Part shown: piece by piece, positions 49,871 to 60,454 of the stretch
How positions within the stretch are numbered: position 1 is the stretch's first letter
Layout: each line of letters opens with the position of its first letter
Assembly: GCA_028095005.1 (NCBI GenBank)
Contig: CM051460.1
Span: 285,364,238 to 285,428,237 of the forward strand
Length of the DNA stretch: 64,000 nt
Direction of reading: 5' to 3'
Source of the DNA: Rhynchospora pubera
Taxonomy: Eukaryota > Streptophyta > Magnoliopsida > Poales > Cyperaceae
Program-made: the position numbers and the translations under genes
The notes under the pieces: model-generated
The model's database searches: none
What the model was told of the DNA's origin: nothing
The model's input: only the letters and a program-made list of their open reading frames with translations

Positions 49871-50060
49871 TTTTTTTTTCTCTTTTAATGAAACACCCAT
49901 GTACAACATCCAAACTGCTCAAATCAAAATAAAAAAAAGCAAGCCCCATTCTAACTGAGCCAATCACAAACCCAGTGAATAAAGTAACCCTCACATTAAA
50001 GAAGTACTACCTAAACGAAAAAGAGACATAAAAGAAGAATCTGAACATCAAAAATAAAAC
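49871..50060 (-). mobile_element. Possible older LINE 3' tail inside the MULE
   Basis: A T tract followed by sequence of LINE 3'-UTR style (CCCAGTGAATAAAGTAACCC and AAAGAAGTACTACC resemble segments of the 43.4-43.6 kb 3' UTR). If correct, the younger LINE inserted in the A-tail of an older, truncated one. Confidence 0.35.
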
Positions 50061-50512
50061 AGAGAACCATGACTATCTACTACGATATTTGTAAAAAGGG
50101 TTGATCAGGAGTAAAAGAAAGAGATTTAGTTGCCGTTCAACATTGTTCGCAAAAAGGGTTGGAGATGCAATTATCAGGGAGGAAGAGTTCTATTGTTTCA
50201 AAATATTGATTTGAACTTTATTTCTTTCCATATGGTATTTGTAGTTTTCCATATATGATACGATTCTAAATTTAGACAGGAATATGAATCAATCAGAGGA
50301 GGAAGAAGGGAGGGGAAAGGTCAGGGACATTTCAGTCTTAAATTTTATAAATTAGATTTTCAGAATTATTATATTATTTAAATTAGCTAAAAGGGTAAAT
50401 GACAATAACAACCATGATTTGAGGGGTATATGACTAATATTAAAGAATAGAAGGGTATATGGCTAATTAGAGAAGATTTGAAGGACATATGACTGATTTT
50501 GCCTAGAATAAA

Positions 50513-52329
50513 AAGAAATTTATAAAAGAAATACAAATGAATTTTACATTAATATCTATTTAGAATGTTTAGAATGGTATGTTGGATTATAAGCAATATA
50601 ATATTGCATTACGATTTATTTTGAAGCAATTTAAGTTTTTTTTTCTGGAAAAAAAAAATTCAAAAGTTACTTAGTATTATTTTTTTCACCAACTCATTCA
50701 ACTTAAACCAGACACCAACTAATACTTACATTTTAGAAAAAAAAAATTTGACTATTATGAAGTTGAAAACTAACATAAATTGTCAGACATTGACATACTA
50801 TGACGGAAAAAATAGACACGAGAAATTCATGATGAATATGAGTACTTATACACGTTGGTAATGATATTAAAAAATTGCTAGAGTTTTGTGTTGACCAAAT
50901 AATTTCGGTGAACATAAATTTTACTTGTCAAATATGTCCTTTCAGTTACAATGATTATTTATGCAATATAAAAAATGAGATTTTTTATTGTCAACCATGA
51001 TGCATAGAGAGTTCTGTGTATCATGATCGTTTGTTCGGTGATTTTACAAATTGGAAAATCTAAATTAATCAATCCAATCGATATATTGAAATATCATAGC
51101 AAACAAAATTTACAATTTTTTACTGTTTTTTTAATTATTTAAGGCTTGCTATTTTTTTGCTACAAATACACTAATTTATAGAAAAAAATGACATGTTTTT
51201 AAAAAATAGTAAAAAATTTTAAAAATTGTAAAATTTTATTTTATTTTATGAGATTTCAATATATAGATTGGGTTGGTTAAATTAGATTGACAATTTATGG
51301 TACCACCGACCAAAACGGTCATGGTGCACAAAAGGTTATATGCGTCATGGTTCACAATAGGTTTATTCATACAAAAATTACTATGAAATTATGAGAAAAT
51401 TATCAAAATATATCATATAGAATTCTTTGAGTCCTTAGAGTCCTTGAGCTCAACCATTTGAAAGACCAAAGGCTTAGAATGGCCAGATTTTCAAAGGTCC
51501 AGACTACCTATTTAGAAAAAAAAATTTGTCTAACTCGGTCCTTCTTGAACCTTTCCTTGAACCCGGCCCAGTCCGACCCTTATACCAAATCCGTCAAGTC
51601 CGATCCTTTGAAATCTGAACCAGTTCTTTTGAGTTTCAATATTTCTCAGGCAGAAAAAATCAGCCATATACCCCGCAAATCATCCAATCGCTCATATACC
51701 CTCATATTCTTTTATATTAGTTATTTACCATTTAAATCATTATTAAAATTGAAATTTACTTTTACATTAATTTAAATGAAATATTAATTCTAAAAAATTC
51801 AATTTTTGTATATTTAAGACAAAAATATAGTTCCTTCTTACGTCATTTTAGATTTATTTTAGTTTATTTATCTAATAATTACTTGTGTTTTCAAGGAAAG
51901 CATCAAACATCCTCTTGTCCGTTGCATCGACATTCAGAGAGAAAATTAGGAATCTTAGTCGGGGAAAAGTGAAGTTATATGGCAAAGCAACAAGAGATAA
52001 ATCCTGTGCAGAAATACATAAAAAATATTCATATTAGAAAACAAAAACCGTCCTCGAGAAGTTTCAGCTCAAATGGAAACTATGATGTACATACAGTCTT
52101 TATAAAATGGACCTTTTTTTAAAAAAAAAAAAAGAAAATAAAGGTTCTATAATAGTAAAGAAAGCAACAAAAACCTAAGATTTAGGAACTGTAATTCACA
52201 GTTGCGGTTACATATATAGCCACACCAATTAATGATTTGGATTTGTATTAGAACATGTTGCATGTACAAAGCATTCTACCACAGGCACAACTTATTGAGA
52301 TTATTCAGAATTACAAGAATGAATCAAGC
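50513..52329. other. Intergenic, with a relative of the MULE terminus at ~51655-51800
   Basis: AT-rich. GCAGAAAAAATCAGCCATATACCCC at 51651 onward (shown in part) has the same repeated CATATACCC architecture as the terminal repeat at 42497, but no partner end was found. A 105-codon frame at 51458 covers it and is not a gene. Confidence 0.4.
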
Positions 52330-52860
52330 AATGTTACCTTGAGAACATGAAAGCCCAATGTGAGAGAAGAAACCATGGCAACGCTAGTGACCAGCCCTAG
52401 AGTAACCTGAGCCAATTCTGATGTAGGATTTAATAGGTGGCTTTCGCAACGAAAAACGCAATGAAAAATGCATGCTTCCTCCAAACATGGGGCAGAAATA
52501 ATGGATACTCTCTGAATGGAGTCAGTAATAATGAATTCCAGAATCCAGATACCTGAGCAATGGGAAACTGAAATTTAGAGATAGAGGATATTTGGTGGTT
52601 TCATTGTGTTGTAACCGACAAAACTTCCAATTTCACGCACGCCCAACGAGTCTACGTAGCAATCGAGACGGAGGCGGGTCCAGAGATGGCGCCAGGAGCA
52701 TCCTTCTAATCGAGGCGGGAGAGCAAAGAGATTTTGATTTCTAAGGGCAGCAAGCTAATCCGATCGCCTCCCGCCGTTGATTTGATTGCAGTTGGGATCA
52801 CTCTCACTCACTGTCGCTGCTGCAGGTGGAACCCTAGAAAAAAGAGTGAAGTGGATGTGA
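52330..52860 (-). other. Possible decayed gene start or exon set of unknown identity
   Basis: Compared with its surroundings this stretch is GC-richer and has exon-like pieces on the minus strand. One piece encodes a hydrophobic run (ELAQVTLGLVTSVAMVSSLT then LGFHVLK), preceded by CTCAG and followed by AAG|GTAACA, a good donor. Upstream pieces do not join into one open frame and I recognise no family. Confidence 0.25.
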
Positions 52861-53201
52861 AGAGAAACACGAGCTTGACATTGGACTAATTTCTCAATTA
52901 CTCGAGAAACACGAGCACTAATTTTTCCTTATTTTTAACATTCGGTCCCAGTCCCACAAATACAATTTATTTTTGCAAGGATGAAAAATATTATACATTA
53001 ATTAAATTAAAAAAATTTCTTACTTGACATAAAAAAAAAGATTTTCTTTTAATCCTTAAGAGAGATGAAGGTCCTCTTCAAATATGCAGTTTGATTTTTA
53101 GTTTGGTGCCACTGAAATCCTTTAATTTGATAAGTGAAAAATTCTAAATGAGAACTCCAGTCTCCATAAATAATCTTAACTCCCATCTTATGTTCAAAAC
53201 A

Positions 53202-53683
53202 AATTCTAGATAATAAATACTTAAAATGGACGAAACGAAACGATCAACGGTTACACGAAGTTGCTTTTGCAGCCCTACTAGCCGGGCTTCTTTTATTTTC
53301 CTCTTAAGCCTCGCCAGAGAGAGATGGCGGTGTTGTTACAAAGTGCCAGCTTGGACAAAATGCCTTCGCTTTGCGTCTCCGTCAGGTCATCCTCTTGTGC
53401 CTCAGTTCTGTGTGCTTATCTTCATTCAAGCATTTCATCAAACATATCCTGTGCACCACTCTGTCACTGTGTCCTCCTTTCAGGATGTGGAAAGGCTTGC
53501 GTCGTTTCTACAGTGTATACCATTTATTCCCAAGAAAGGCTTTGATCGCCAAGAATCTGAATTCAGGTTTCATATGAAAATGGCAACATAATTACATAAC
53601 TAAACATTTCTTTCTTTAGTTTTTTTTTTTAAATTCTAAAATTAGTATGGGCAGCAATTGCTCATGCATAAGAGATGCGTTGA
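53202..53683 (+). pseudogene. Unidentified gene fragment, duplicate copy 1
   Basis: This segment recurs at 55169-55609 with high identity. It contains ATGGCGGTGTTGTTACAAAG near 53323, followed by a Ser-rich stretch poor in acids (MAVLLQSASLDKMPSLCVSV), which looks like a transit-peptide-type N-terminus. There is no continuing conserved domain. Compared with copy 2 it has an extra 47-bp block (ATCAAACATATCCTGTGCAC and onward, about 53434-53480) and lacks ~40 bp at its end. I cannot name the source gene. Confidence 0.45.
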
Positions 53684-53769
53684 ACCGAAATTTTAAAAAA
53701 TAGTATTAAATTAATATAATATATTAAAAATAATATCAATATAATAAGTTTAATATAAAGAGTATCACG

Positions 53770-53881
53770 AGATCGGAATCCTGGATTCCGAACGTTAGAT
53801 CGGAATCCTGGATTCCGATCTAAGCTTTGATCGGATTCTGGGATTCCGATCTAAGCTTAGATCGGAATCCAGGACTCCGAG
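53770..53881. repeat. Array of small palindromes built on GATCGGAATCC
   Basis: Four consecutive units of GATCGGAATCC next to GGATTCCGATC, with AAGCTT-containing joints and small variants. Each unit can fold on itself, and neighbouring units can pair. Confidence 0.8.
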
Positions 53882-54658
53882 CAGTGCTGTAACAGGAATT
53901 TTTGTCGTTTTTAGTGATTTTATTGTACTTCTATTATAAATATTAATTAAATATATAAAATTTTAATATTAAATTAATATATTATAAAATATTAGTAATA
54001 TATTTTGAAGATAAAATATTATATTAATATATTTTATTATACATGTATTATAAACATTAATTAAATATATAAAATTTTAATATTAAATTAATATATTAAA
54101 AAAATTTTGTCGTTTGTTTAGAACCGGATTTTTGATATTTTATATGGATGGTTTTATTTTTAATTTTAGAAATTTTCAATTATGTTAAATGTTATACATA
54201 ATAAGTACATAATACTTTTTGTAATAATTTATTTATGGCAATAATTATAATATTAACTTATAATTAAATATTAGATTTATTTCATTTAATTCATAATATA
54301 AAAATACAGGAATTATAAGTGTCATCGGTAAATATACCAACCCAACCATCGGTAAATACAAAGTGAACATATATATAGTAAACAAGCTGAACATATAGAT
54401 GATCTAAGTGAACACTTACAAACTTATTTTTATTGAACTTATTTGTTTGTATGTGTTCACTTAGATCGTTTATATGTTCACTTTGTTTTATGTATATGTT
54501 CACCACTAGAAGAAGAATTGAATTTTGTAACCATAATATAAATTAGCACACTAAAATAAAAGAAAGGGAAAAATACGTGAAAATCATAATATAATTTAGC
54601 ACACTAAAATAATAAAAAAGGAAAAATGTACACTAAAATAATTTAGCACACTAAATTG

Positions 54659-55081
54659 GCGTATTTCATATTTTTCTAGCGCCAAACTTTTCGAATCCAT
54701 AACTGTTTTTTCAGTTCAAAGTGTGACTATCTTGGTTCTTTGTCATTTTTGTTTTGAACAAATGGTACGCCTAAAAATTTTGAAATTTAAGTTTAGGAAA
54801 ATTGGTCCGCCAATTAACAGCTCAATAATTTTGTTAGAATTTTTCAGAGCGTATTTCATATTTTTCTAGCGCCAAACTTTTCGAATTCAGAACCGTTTTT
54901 TCAGTTCAAAGTGTGACTATCTTGGTCCTTTGTCATTTTTGTTTTGAACAAATGGTACGCCTAAAAATTTTGAAATTTAAGTTTATAAAAATTGGTCCGC
55001 CAATTAACAGCTCAATAATTTTGTTAGAATTTTTCAGAGCGTATTTCATATTTTTCTAGCGCCAAACTTTTCGAATCCAAC
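54659..55081. repeat. 190-bp tandem repeat, 2.2 copies
   Basis: GCGTATTTCATATTTTTCTA begins at 54659, 54849 and 55039, exactly 190 bp apart. The first two units are nearly identical; the third stops after about 40 bp. Confidence 0.92.
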
Positions 55082-55168
55082 GGTTTATAGTTACGTGTTT
55101 CGTACTTAGGTGTGATTGCGCTAAACTTCATATTTTTCAAAGCGTTTATCGTACTTAGGTGTTTCACG

Positions 55169-55609
55169 AATTCTAGATAAATACTTAAAATGGACGAAAC
55201 GAAACGATCAACGGTTTCACGAAGTTGTGTTTTCAGCCCTACTACCGGGGCTTCTTCTATTTTCCACTTTAGCCTCACCAGAGAGAGATGGCGGTATTGT
55301 TACAAAGTGCCAGCTTGGCAAAAATGCCTTCGCTTTGCGTCTCCGTCAGGTCATTCTCTTGTGCCTCAGTTCTGTGTGCTGATCTTCATTCAAGCATTTC
55401 AGGATGTGGAAAGGCTTGCGTCGTTTCTACAGTGTATACCATTTATTCCCCGCACTCCTTCAAGATTTTGATCGCCAAGAATCTGAATTCAGGTTTCATA
55501 TGGAAATGGCAACATAATTACATAACTAAACATTTCTTTCTTTAGTTTTTTTTTTTAATTCTAAAATTAGTATGGGCAGCAATTGCTCATGCATAAGAGA
55601 TGCGTTGAA
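55169..55609 (+). pseudogene. Unidentified gene fragment, duplicate copy 2
   Basis: Near-identical to 53202-53683 in the shared parts, including the ATGGCGGTATTGTTACAAAG start (MAVLLQSASLAKMPSLCVSV). The 47-bp block of copy 1 is absent: CATTTCA continues straight to GGATGTGG. A different junction (CCCGCACTCCTTCAAGATT) replaces CCCAAGAAAGGC. No source gene recognised. Confidence 0.45.
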
Positions 55610-56279
55610 ACTTATAAAGCCCGATAAATGTTTTGGCAGGAAGCAGGAACCGAAAAAATTAAAATTGACGTTACTGTTCACTCGAATTTCGATAATAACA
55701 GTTAAAAATTCAAAATTTTTAAAATAATGTCGCTGGATCGTCATCCGGATTGACGAAATCACAAAACCCTTGGATCGTCATCCCAATTGACGATCCAATT
55801 CAATTCCGTTTCCAATTTGCAATTAAATCTTTTTTAATTACGGCACTTTTTGTTTGAGTCAAAAATTTGATTACGGCAACTCAAATTTGAGACAAATTTT
55901 TTTTAATCAAAAGGTGAGTCATTTTTTAGTGTACAATTTGCTTTTTAGCCCTCAATTTTTTTTGTTATTACAAAATATTAATTTGAGATTAGAAATTAAA
56001 CATAATTTAAATATCAATTATAAAAATATATGTATATAATTAAATTATGAATGTTAAATACATGATATTGTATATGTTTATAATACTTATTAACACATAT
56101 ATTATATATCATATATTTTATATATTAAATACATATTATTGTATATAATTAAATTATATATGTTGAATAGTTATACATAATTATTGTAATAATTAAAATA
56201 TATAATACATAATATATATGTATAAAGCTATTCAACATGCATAATTTAAGATACAAAAGATTTTTAATGTATAAATATA

Positions 56280-56284
<5 letters not shown>

Positions 56285-56323
<39 letters not shown>
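56285..56323. repeat. AT dinucleotide microsatellite
   Basis: About 20 uninterrupted TA units at the centre of the palindrome. Confidence 0.95.
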
Positions 56324-56325
<2 letters not shown>

Positions 56326-56544
56326 TTTTTTTTATATACATTAAATATACATACAAATATGTACATGTAAAATTAAATATGAATGATAGTATTACACATG
56401 TCACAATATAAATTATATTTAATATATACAATATATGATACATAATATATATTTATAAATAAGTATTATAAACATATACAATATCATGTATTTAACATGC
56501 ATAATTTAATTATATACTTATATTTTTATAATATATGTTTAAAT

Positions 56545-57475
56545 TAGGGCTGTACAAGAAAAAGAGAAACTTGTCTGATCCGTTTAACCCGCCCAACCCG
56601 ATTTGTATTTTACCGGGTTCAAACGTTATTTAGTTTGGGTCGGATTTTAATTTTATTAACACGGTTAGATCGGGTTGGATTGTATATTTACTTTTGATAA
56701 CCCGTTTTGTACTCGACCCGGTTGTTTAACTAAATATTTTCCCTATTTTTTTAGGACAAATAATCGAAAAAGGCAAGATTTCAACTTGTATATGCTGGAT
56801 AATGAAATGAGAAGTAATTTGTTAATTGAAACAAAATAAATTATATGTAGAAATGCCAGAGAGAAGGCCTATACGATTTCCATTTTTTTTATGGTGTGGA
56901 AGCGACACATCTCAGCATGTGATTAGCTGACAATAAAAATTTAAAAAGAACTAAAATTAATTTTTGTATGATTTATATCCAGAGGGAAAAAAATTAAGAA
57001 CGGTAACAAACAGCGAGAAGAATAAAATTTAAGCGGGTCATTGTCATCCTGATGTGTTTTTATTTAATACACGGAGCACAGAAGTAAGAAGGAAAATGTA
57101 GTGATATAACAACCAAAAGAAAATTAGTCAAACACAAAAAAAAGGAAAATGAAAAAGGGGAATAGTAAAGCTGGAACATCAAGGCAAAAAATAGTTAGGC
57201 ATGCCTTTTTTTAATATATCCCGTGTTAAATTTACTACGAAATTTATTTTGGACACCCACATTTTTATTAGTTTTAAAAAAACTTCTAACATGGTACCAT
57301 ATAAATCATAACCCGTTTAATCTGAAAACCCGTAAAAATCCATAGATAAAAATTTATACGGGTTGGGTTGGGTTGAATTACGGGTGGGTCAACTAAATTT
57401 TTTTTTAACCCAGTATAATTGGGTTGGGTTGAAATATTGATATATAATTACAAACCCGGTCGTTGTACAACCCTA
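56545..57475. mobile_element. Non-autonomous hAT-type element with 8-bp target duplication
   Basis: The ends TAGGGCTGTACAAG and the inverse of TAGGGTTGTACAAC match. GTTTAAAT is duplicated on both sides (56537-56544 and 57476-57483). Inside each end are repeated AACCCG / GGGTTGGGTTG subterminal motifs. There is no transposase in the 931 bp. Confidence 0.85.
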
Positions 57476-57733
57476 GTTTAAATTATGTTTTATTTTTAAT
57501 CACAAATTATAAATATTGTAATAACAAAAAAAAATTGAGGGCTAAGAAGCAAATTGTGCATTAAAAAAATGAGTCACTTTTTGACTTAAAAAAGTTGACT
57601 CAAATTTGAGTTGCCGTAATCAAATTTTTTAGTTTTTACTCAATCAAAAAGTGCTGTAATAAAAAAAAATTTAATTGTAAATTGAAAACGGAATTGAATT
57701 GGATCGTCATCCCAATTGACGATCCAACTTGGA

Positions 57734-59010
57734 TCGTCAAGAATACTCTGTACTAAAATCGTTTATAACTTGTAAGTAGACCTCAGCTACATCAGAACCT
57801 TACCACTTGTACTTGGCGTCAAGAATACTCTGTATTAGAGCACCAAAAAAAAGGATAATTTATTCAGGACCAAAATATCATGGAGAAATCACACATTGCA
57901 TTTTTATCTCATGTAATAATCAAAATAATGGACATTTTAGTAAAGATCAGTAATACGAATATACGATGCTTAATAAAAATATCAGTAACCACCTATGAAG
58001 GCCCAAGTCGTTACGCGAAAAATGATTAAATTGTAGCAGTTAATTTTTTAGTGTCATTGCATTTAAATTGCAATCAGTTAAAGAACCTTGGATGTCCAAT
58101 CATATAGCAACAATAATTATTTGACATTCAATAAAATAAAATGACACAAAAAATATTTCACAAAAGAACCCTGTCATATTACTAAATCGCTCCAGATTTT
58201 TCTTATGTAATTTTGGAATTGAAAACTCTTCTAACCATATTACTAAATTGCTCAAGAAGTACCGGTGTCCCTATGCTAAACAATCAATGAAAACAAAATC
58301 AGCGCTCGTACAGCACAAATTCAAGTTCAATAAAAAGAAAGAAGTACTAGTGTTTTTTACCTCATTTGGCTTCTTTTTTTTTTTTCGATGACTACCTATG
58401 GGCTACTTCATTGATAAAATTAATAATACAACTTACAAATGAAGTTTTTTGCACTAAATTGTTTTGTGCAAATTAACTACTATTTTCAGATCGAATTAAC
58501 TAGTTTATACAAAATTGACTCAAAGAATTAACTAATTAACTAATTTAACCTAAAAACGCAACCTATTCTCTCTGTTCATCTTCTCAAAAAAGAACTCTTG
58601 AGTTTGTACAAAATCGACTCAATTAGAGTTGAAGCTAAACAAATACGTGCATCAGCATCACAAAATGTGCGAGTGTATCAAACTATCAATTAAACTAAAC
58701 AAACACGTATATAATTAAATAGTTGAAGCTTCTATGCCAGTGTACCAGTAAAATAAACGTGCATCAGATCACTCAAAATTGCAAAATTGCAGTGGCCGAG
58801 ATCATTCATAGATTTGAAAGTGCAAATTGCAAATTGCAAAACTGCCAAATCAAGTGAAAGTTAATTACTCTAACCTAAAATCAATTTCTTGAAAGTTATT
58901 CAGATCCAATTGGGAGCATGCAAACCTGGTAAAAAATGCAACTTTCTGGTAAAAAAAAAATCCAGATCCAATTTTAGAAAAACGCAATTTGCTGGGGAAA
59001 AAATACAATC
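57734..59010. other. Intergenic, with a truncated LINE tail
   Basis: At 58374-58470 a T run is followed by CGATGACTACCTATGGGCTA and CTTCATTGATAAAATTAATA, the style of a minus-strand LINE 3' UTR. Otherwise AT-rich with no gene recognised. Confidence 0.4.
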
Positions 59011-59133
59011 AAACGAAGCTCTATCGACTCAAACGAAGCTCCATCGACAATGAAACGAAGCTCTATCGACAATTGAAATGAAGCTTATTGGACTCGGCGG
59101 CGACGACAACAATGAAACGAAGCTCTATCGACT
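59011..59133. repeat. Minisatellite of ~20-40 bp units
   Basis: AAACGAAGCTCTATCGAC recurs at about 59011, 59031, 59053 and 59114, with a degenerate copy near 59076. A 71-codon frame across it is low-complexity and not called as a gene. Confidence 0.7.
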
Positions 59134-59544
59134 CAGCGATCGACGATGAACACTTTGCCGATTTCTCCTTGTATAGCCGATTTCTGGGGGGAGTAATTAC
59201 GGAAGAGACACCAATGATTTCTCTCTTATTTCTCTATTTTTTAATTTGGGTGAAGGAATATTTTAATAGTTTTTATGGGTCAGGGAGCGTAGTTCCATTC
59301 TAGTTCCGACTTTTCGTGGAACTAGAATAAGACGCTGATCAAGCTATTCAGCTTCTGAAAGATGTTTGGTAGCCGAAAAAATAAGCTATTCTGAATAAAG
59401 ACTTATTCCGATGGTTCCAAAATAGACAGCTTCTAAGGATATTAAATTTTGCTAACTGGGTTTAGCTGAAGCGTTTTATAATGAACTATAAACAGGGACG
59501 GAGCCAGAAAAATTTGAATGGGGGTTCAGCTAGGACTCGGATCC

Positions 59545-59704
59545 TGTGCCGCGCGGTACGATACAGCATATCCATTCCAACCGTCCGATCTGATATCGTC
59601 AGTTAAAATTTTTCAGACCTATCAATCTGATATCATTCATGGAGCATCCGTCATAGATCGGACGGTTGGAATGGTTGCGCTGTACCAGGCCGTGCGGTAT
59701 CAGA
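59545..59704. mobile_element. Hairpin MITE
   Basis: GATACAGCATATCCATTCCA and ACCGTCCGATC on the left pair with GATCGGACGGTTGGAATGGT and the GCGCTGTACCA block on the right. The outer parts (GCCGCGCGGTA / TGCGGTAT) pair less well. Short central loop, no ORF. Confidence 0.7.
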
Positions 59705-60454
59705 TTTCAATTCGTTCATCTAGGAAAAGTTAGAAAAATTTTAAAAGAGGTTTAATAAATTAATAATATTTAAATAAAAATATTTTAATTTTTATATATA
59801 GATTTTTTTTTCGACATTTGTCATCATAAGAAACAATATGATGCAAGCTAGAAATTGGATATGTTTCAGACTTATTTGAAACTTAAATTTGACTCAATTA
59901 GAATTTTAATATGTCATAAACTAAAAAAACAAAAGAATTGATTTGATAAATAAAAAGAATAAATTTTGAGCAGCAGTACCTTTTATTTATTTATTAGTAT
60001 TAGTATTTTGTAGTACTATTTTATTTATATAAAATTTTCTTCTTCTTCTTTTTTCAAATTTTTCTTATTTATTTTCTATTAATTCCATCGTGATTGTTCA
60101 GCTGGACTGTTATGAGGTTATCCATCATAGTTTATGTCCGACCTATATTTTAGACCTATTTAATTAATTGAAAGGCCCACAAAGAAGAACTAAAAAAATT
60201 GACTACATTTCTCTTTTTGGTTTATAAAAATGATCTTTTTGTATGACAATAATGCTTTACAAATAGAAAATGTTAATCGATCCAAAAAGACCTCACAAAG
60301 AAAATACTATAAAAAATTATATGGGGTTCACCAATGAAAAATCATATAAATATTTATGGGGTTCAAATATAGAGTATATATATCAAATTTACATTTTATA
60401 ACAATAAATATTCATATTTTGTAATGTTTTTTTAAAAAAAATAGGGGTGACATT

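Larger units (their letters stand above)
42497..50503. mobile_element. Mutator-like element with 9-bp target duplication, split by a LINE
   Basis: The left end GGCAAAATTAGCCATATGTC and right end GACATATGACTGATTTTGCC are inverted repeats of about 215 bp (42497-42712 with 50296-50503). TAGAATAAA lies directly outside both ends (42488-42496, 50504-50512), a perfect 9-bp duplication. Without the LINE (43358-49870) the element is about 1.5 kb and has no coding sequence that I can see, so it is non-autonomous. Confidence 0.88.
55771..57733. mobile_element. Giant palindromic foldback element interrupted by a hAT insertion
   Basis: The outer ends carry GGATCGTCATCCCAATTGAC in both orientations (near 55774 and 57703). 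The left arm (55771 to ~56160) pairs with a right arm made of 57733-57484 continuing at 56536-~56385 once the inserted element at 56545-57475 and one target copy are removed. The centre is an AT microsatellite. Nothing is coded. Confidence 0.82.

Noticed and set aside
49868..50060. Whole segment as a separate full LINE
   Set aside because: Only a 3'-UTR-like stretch; no coding sequence, so only a low-confidence tail is listed.
53226..53591. 121-codon plus-strand frame as an intact gene
   Set aside because: The duplicate at 55190 is open in other lengths and frames, and the differences are not codon-multiples, so the frame is not conserved between copies.
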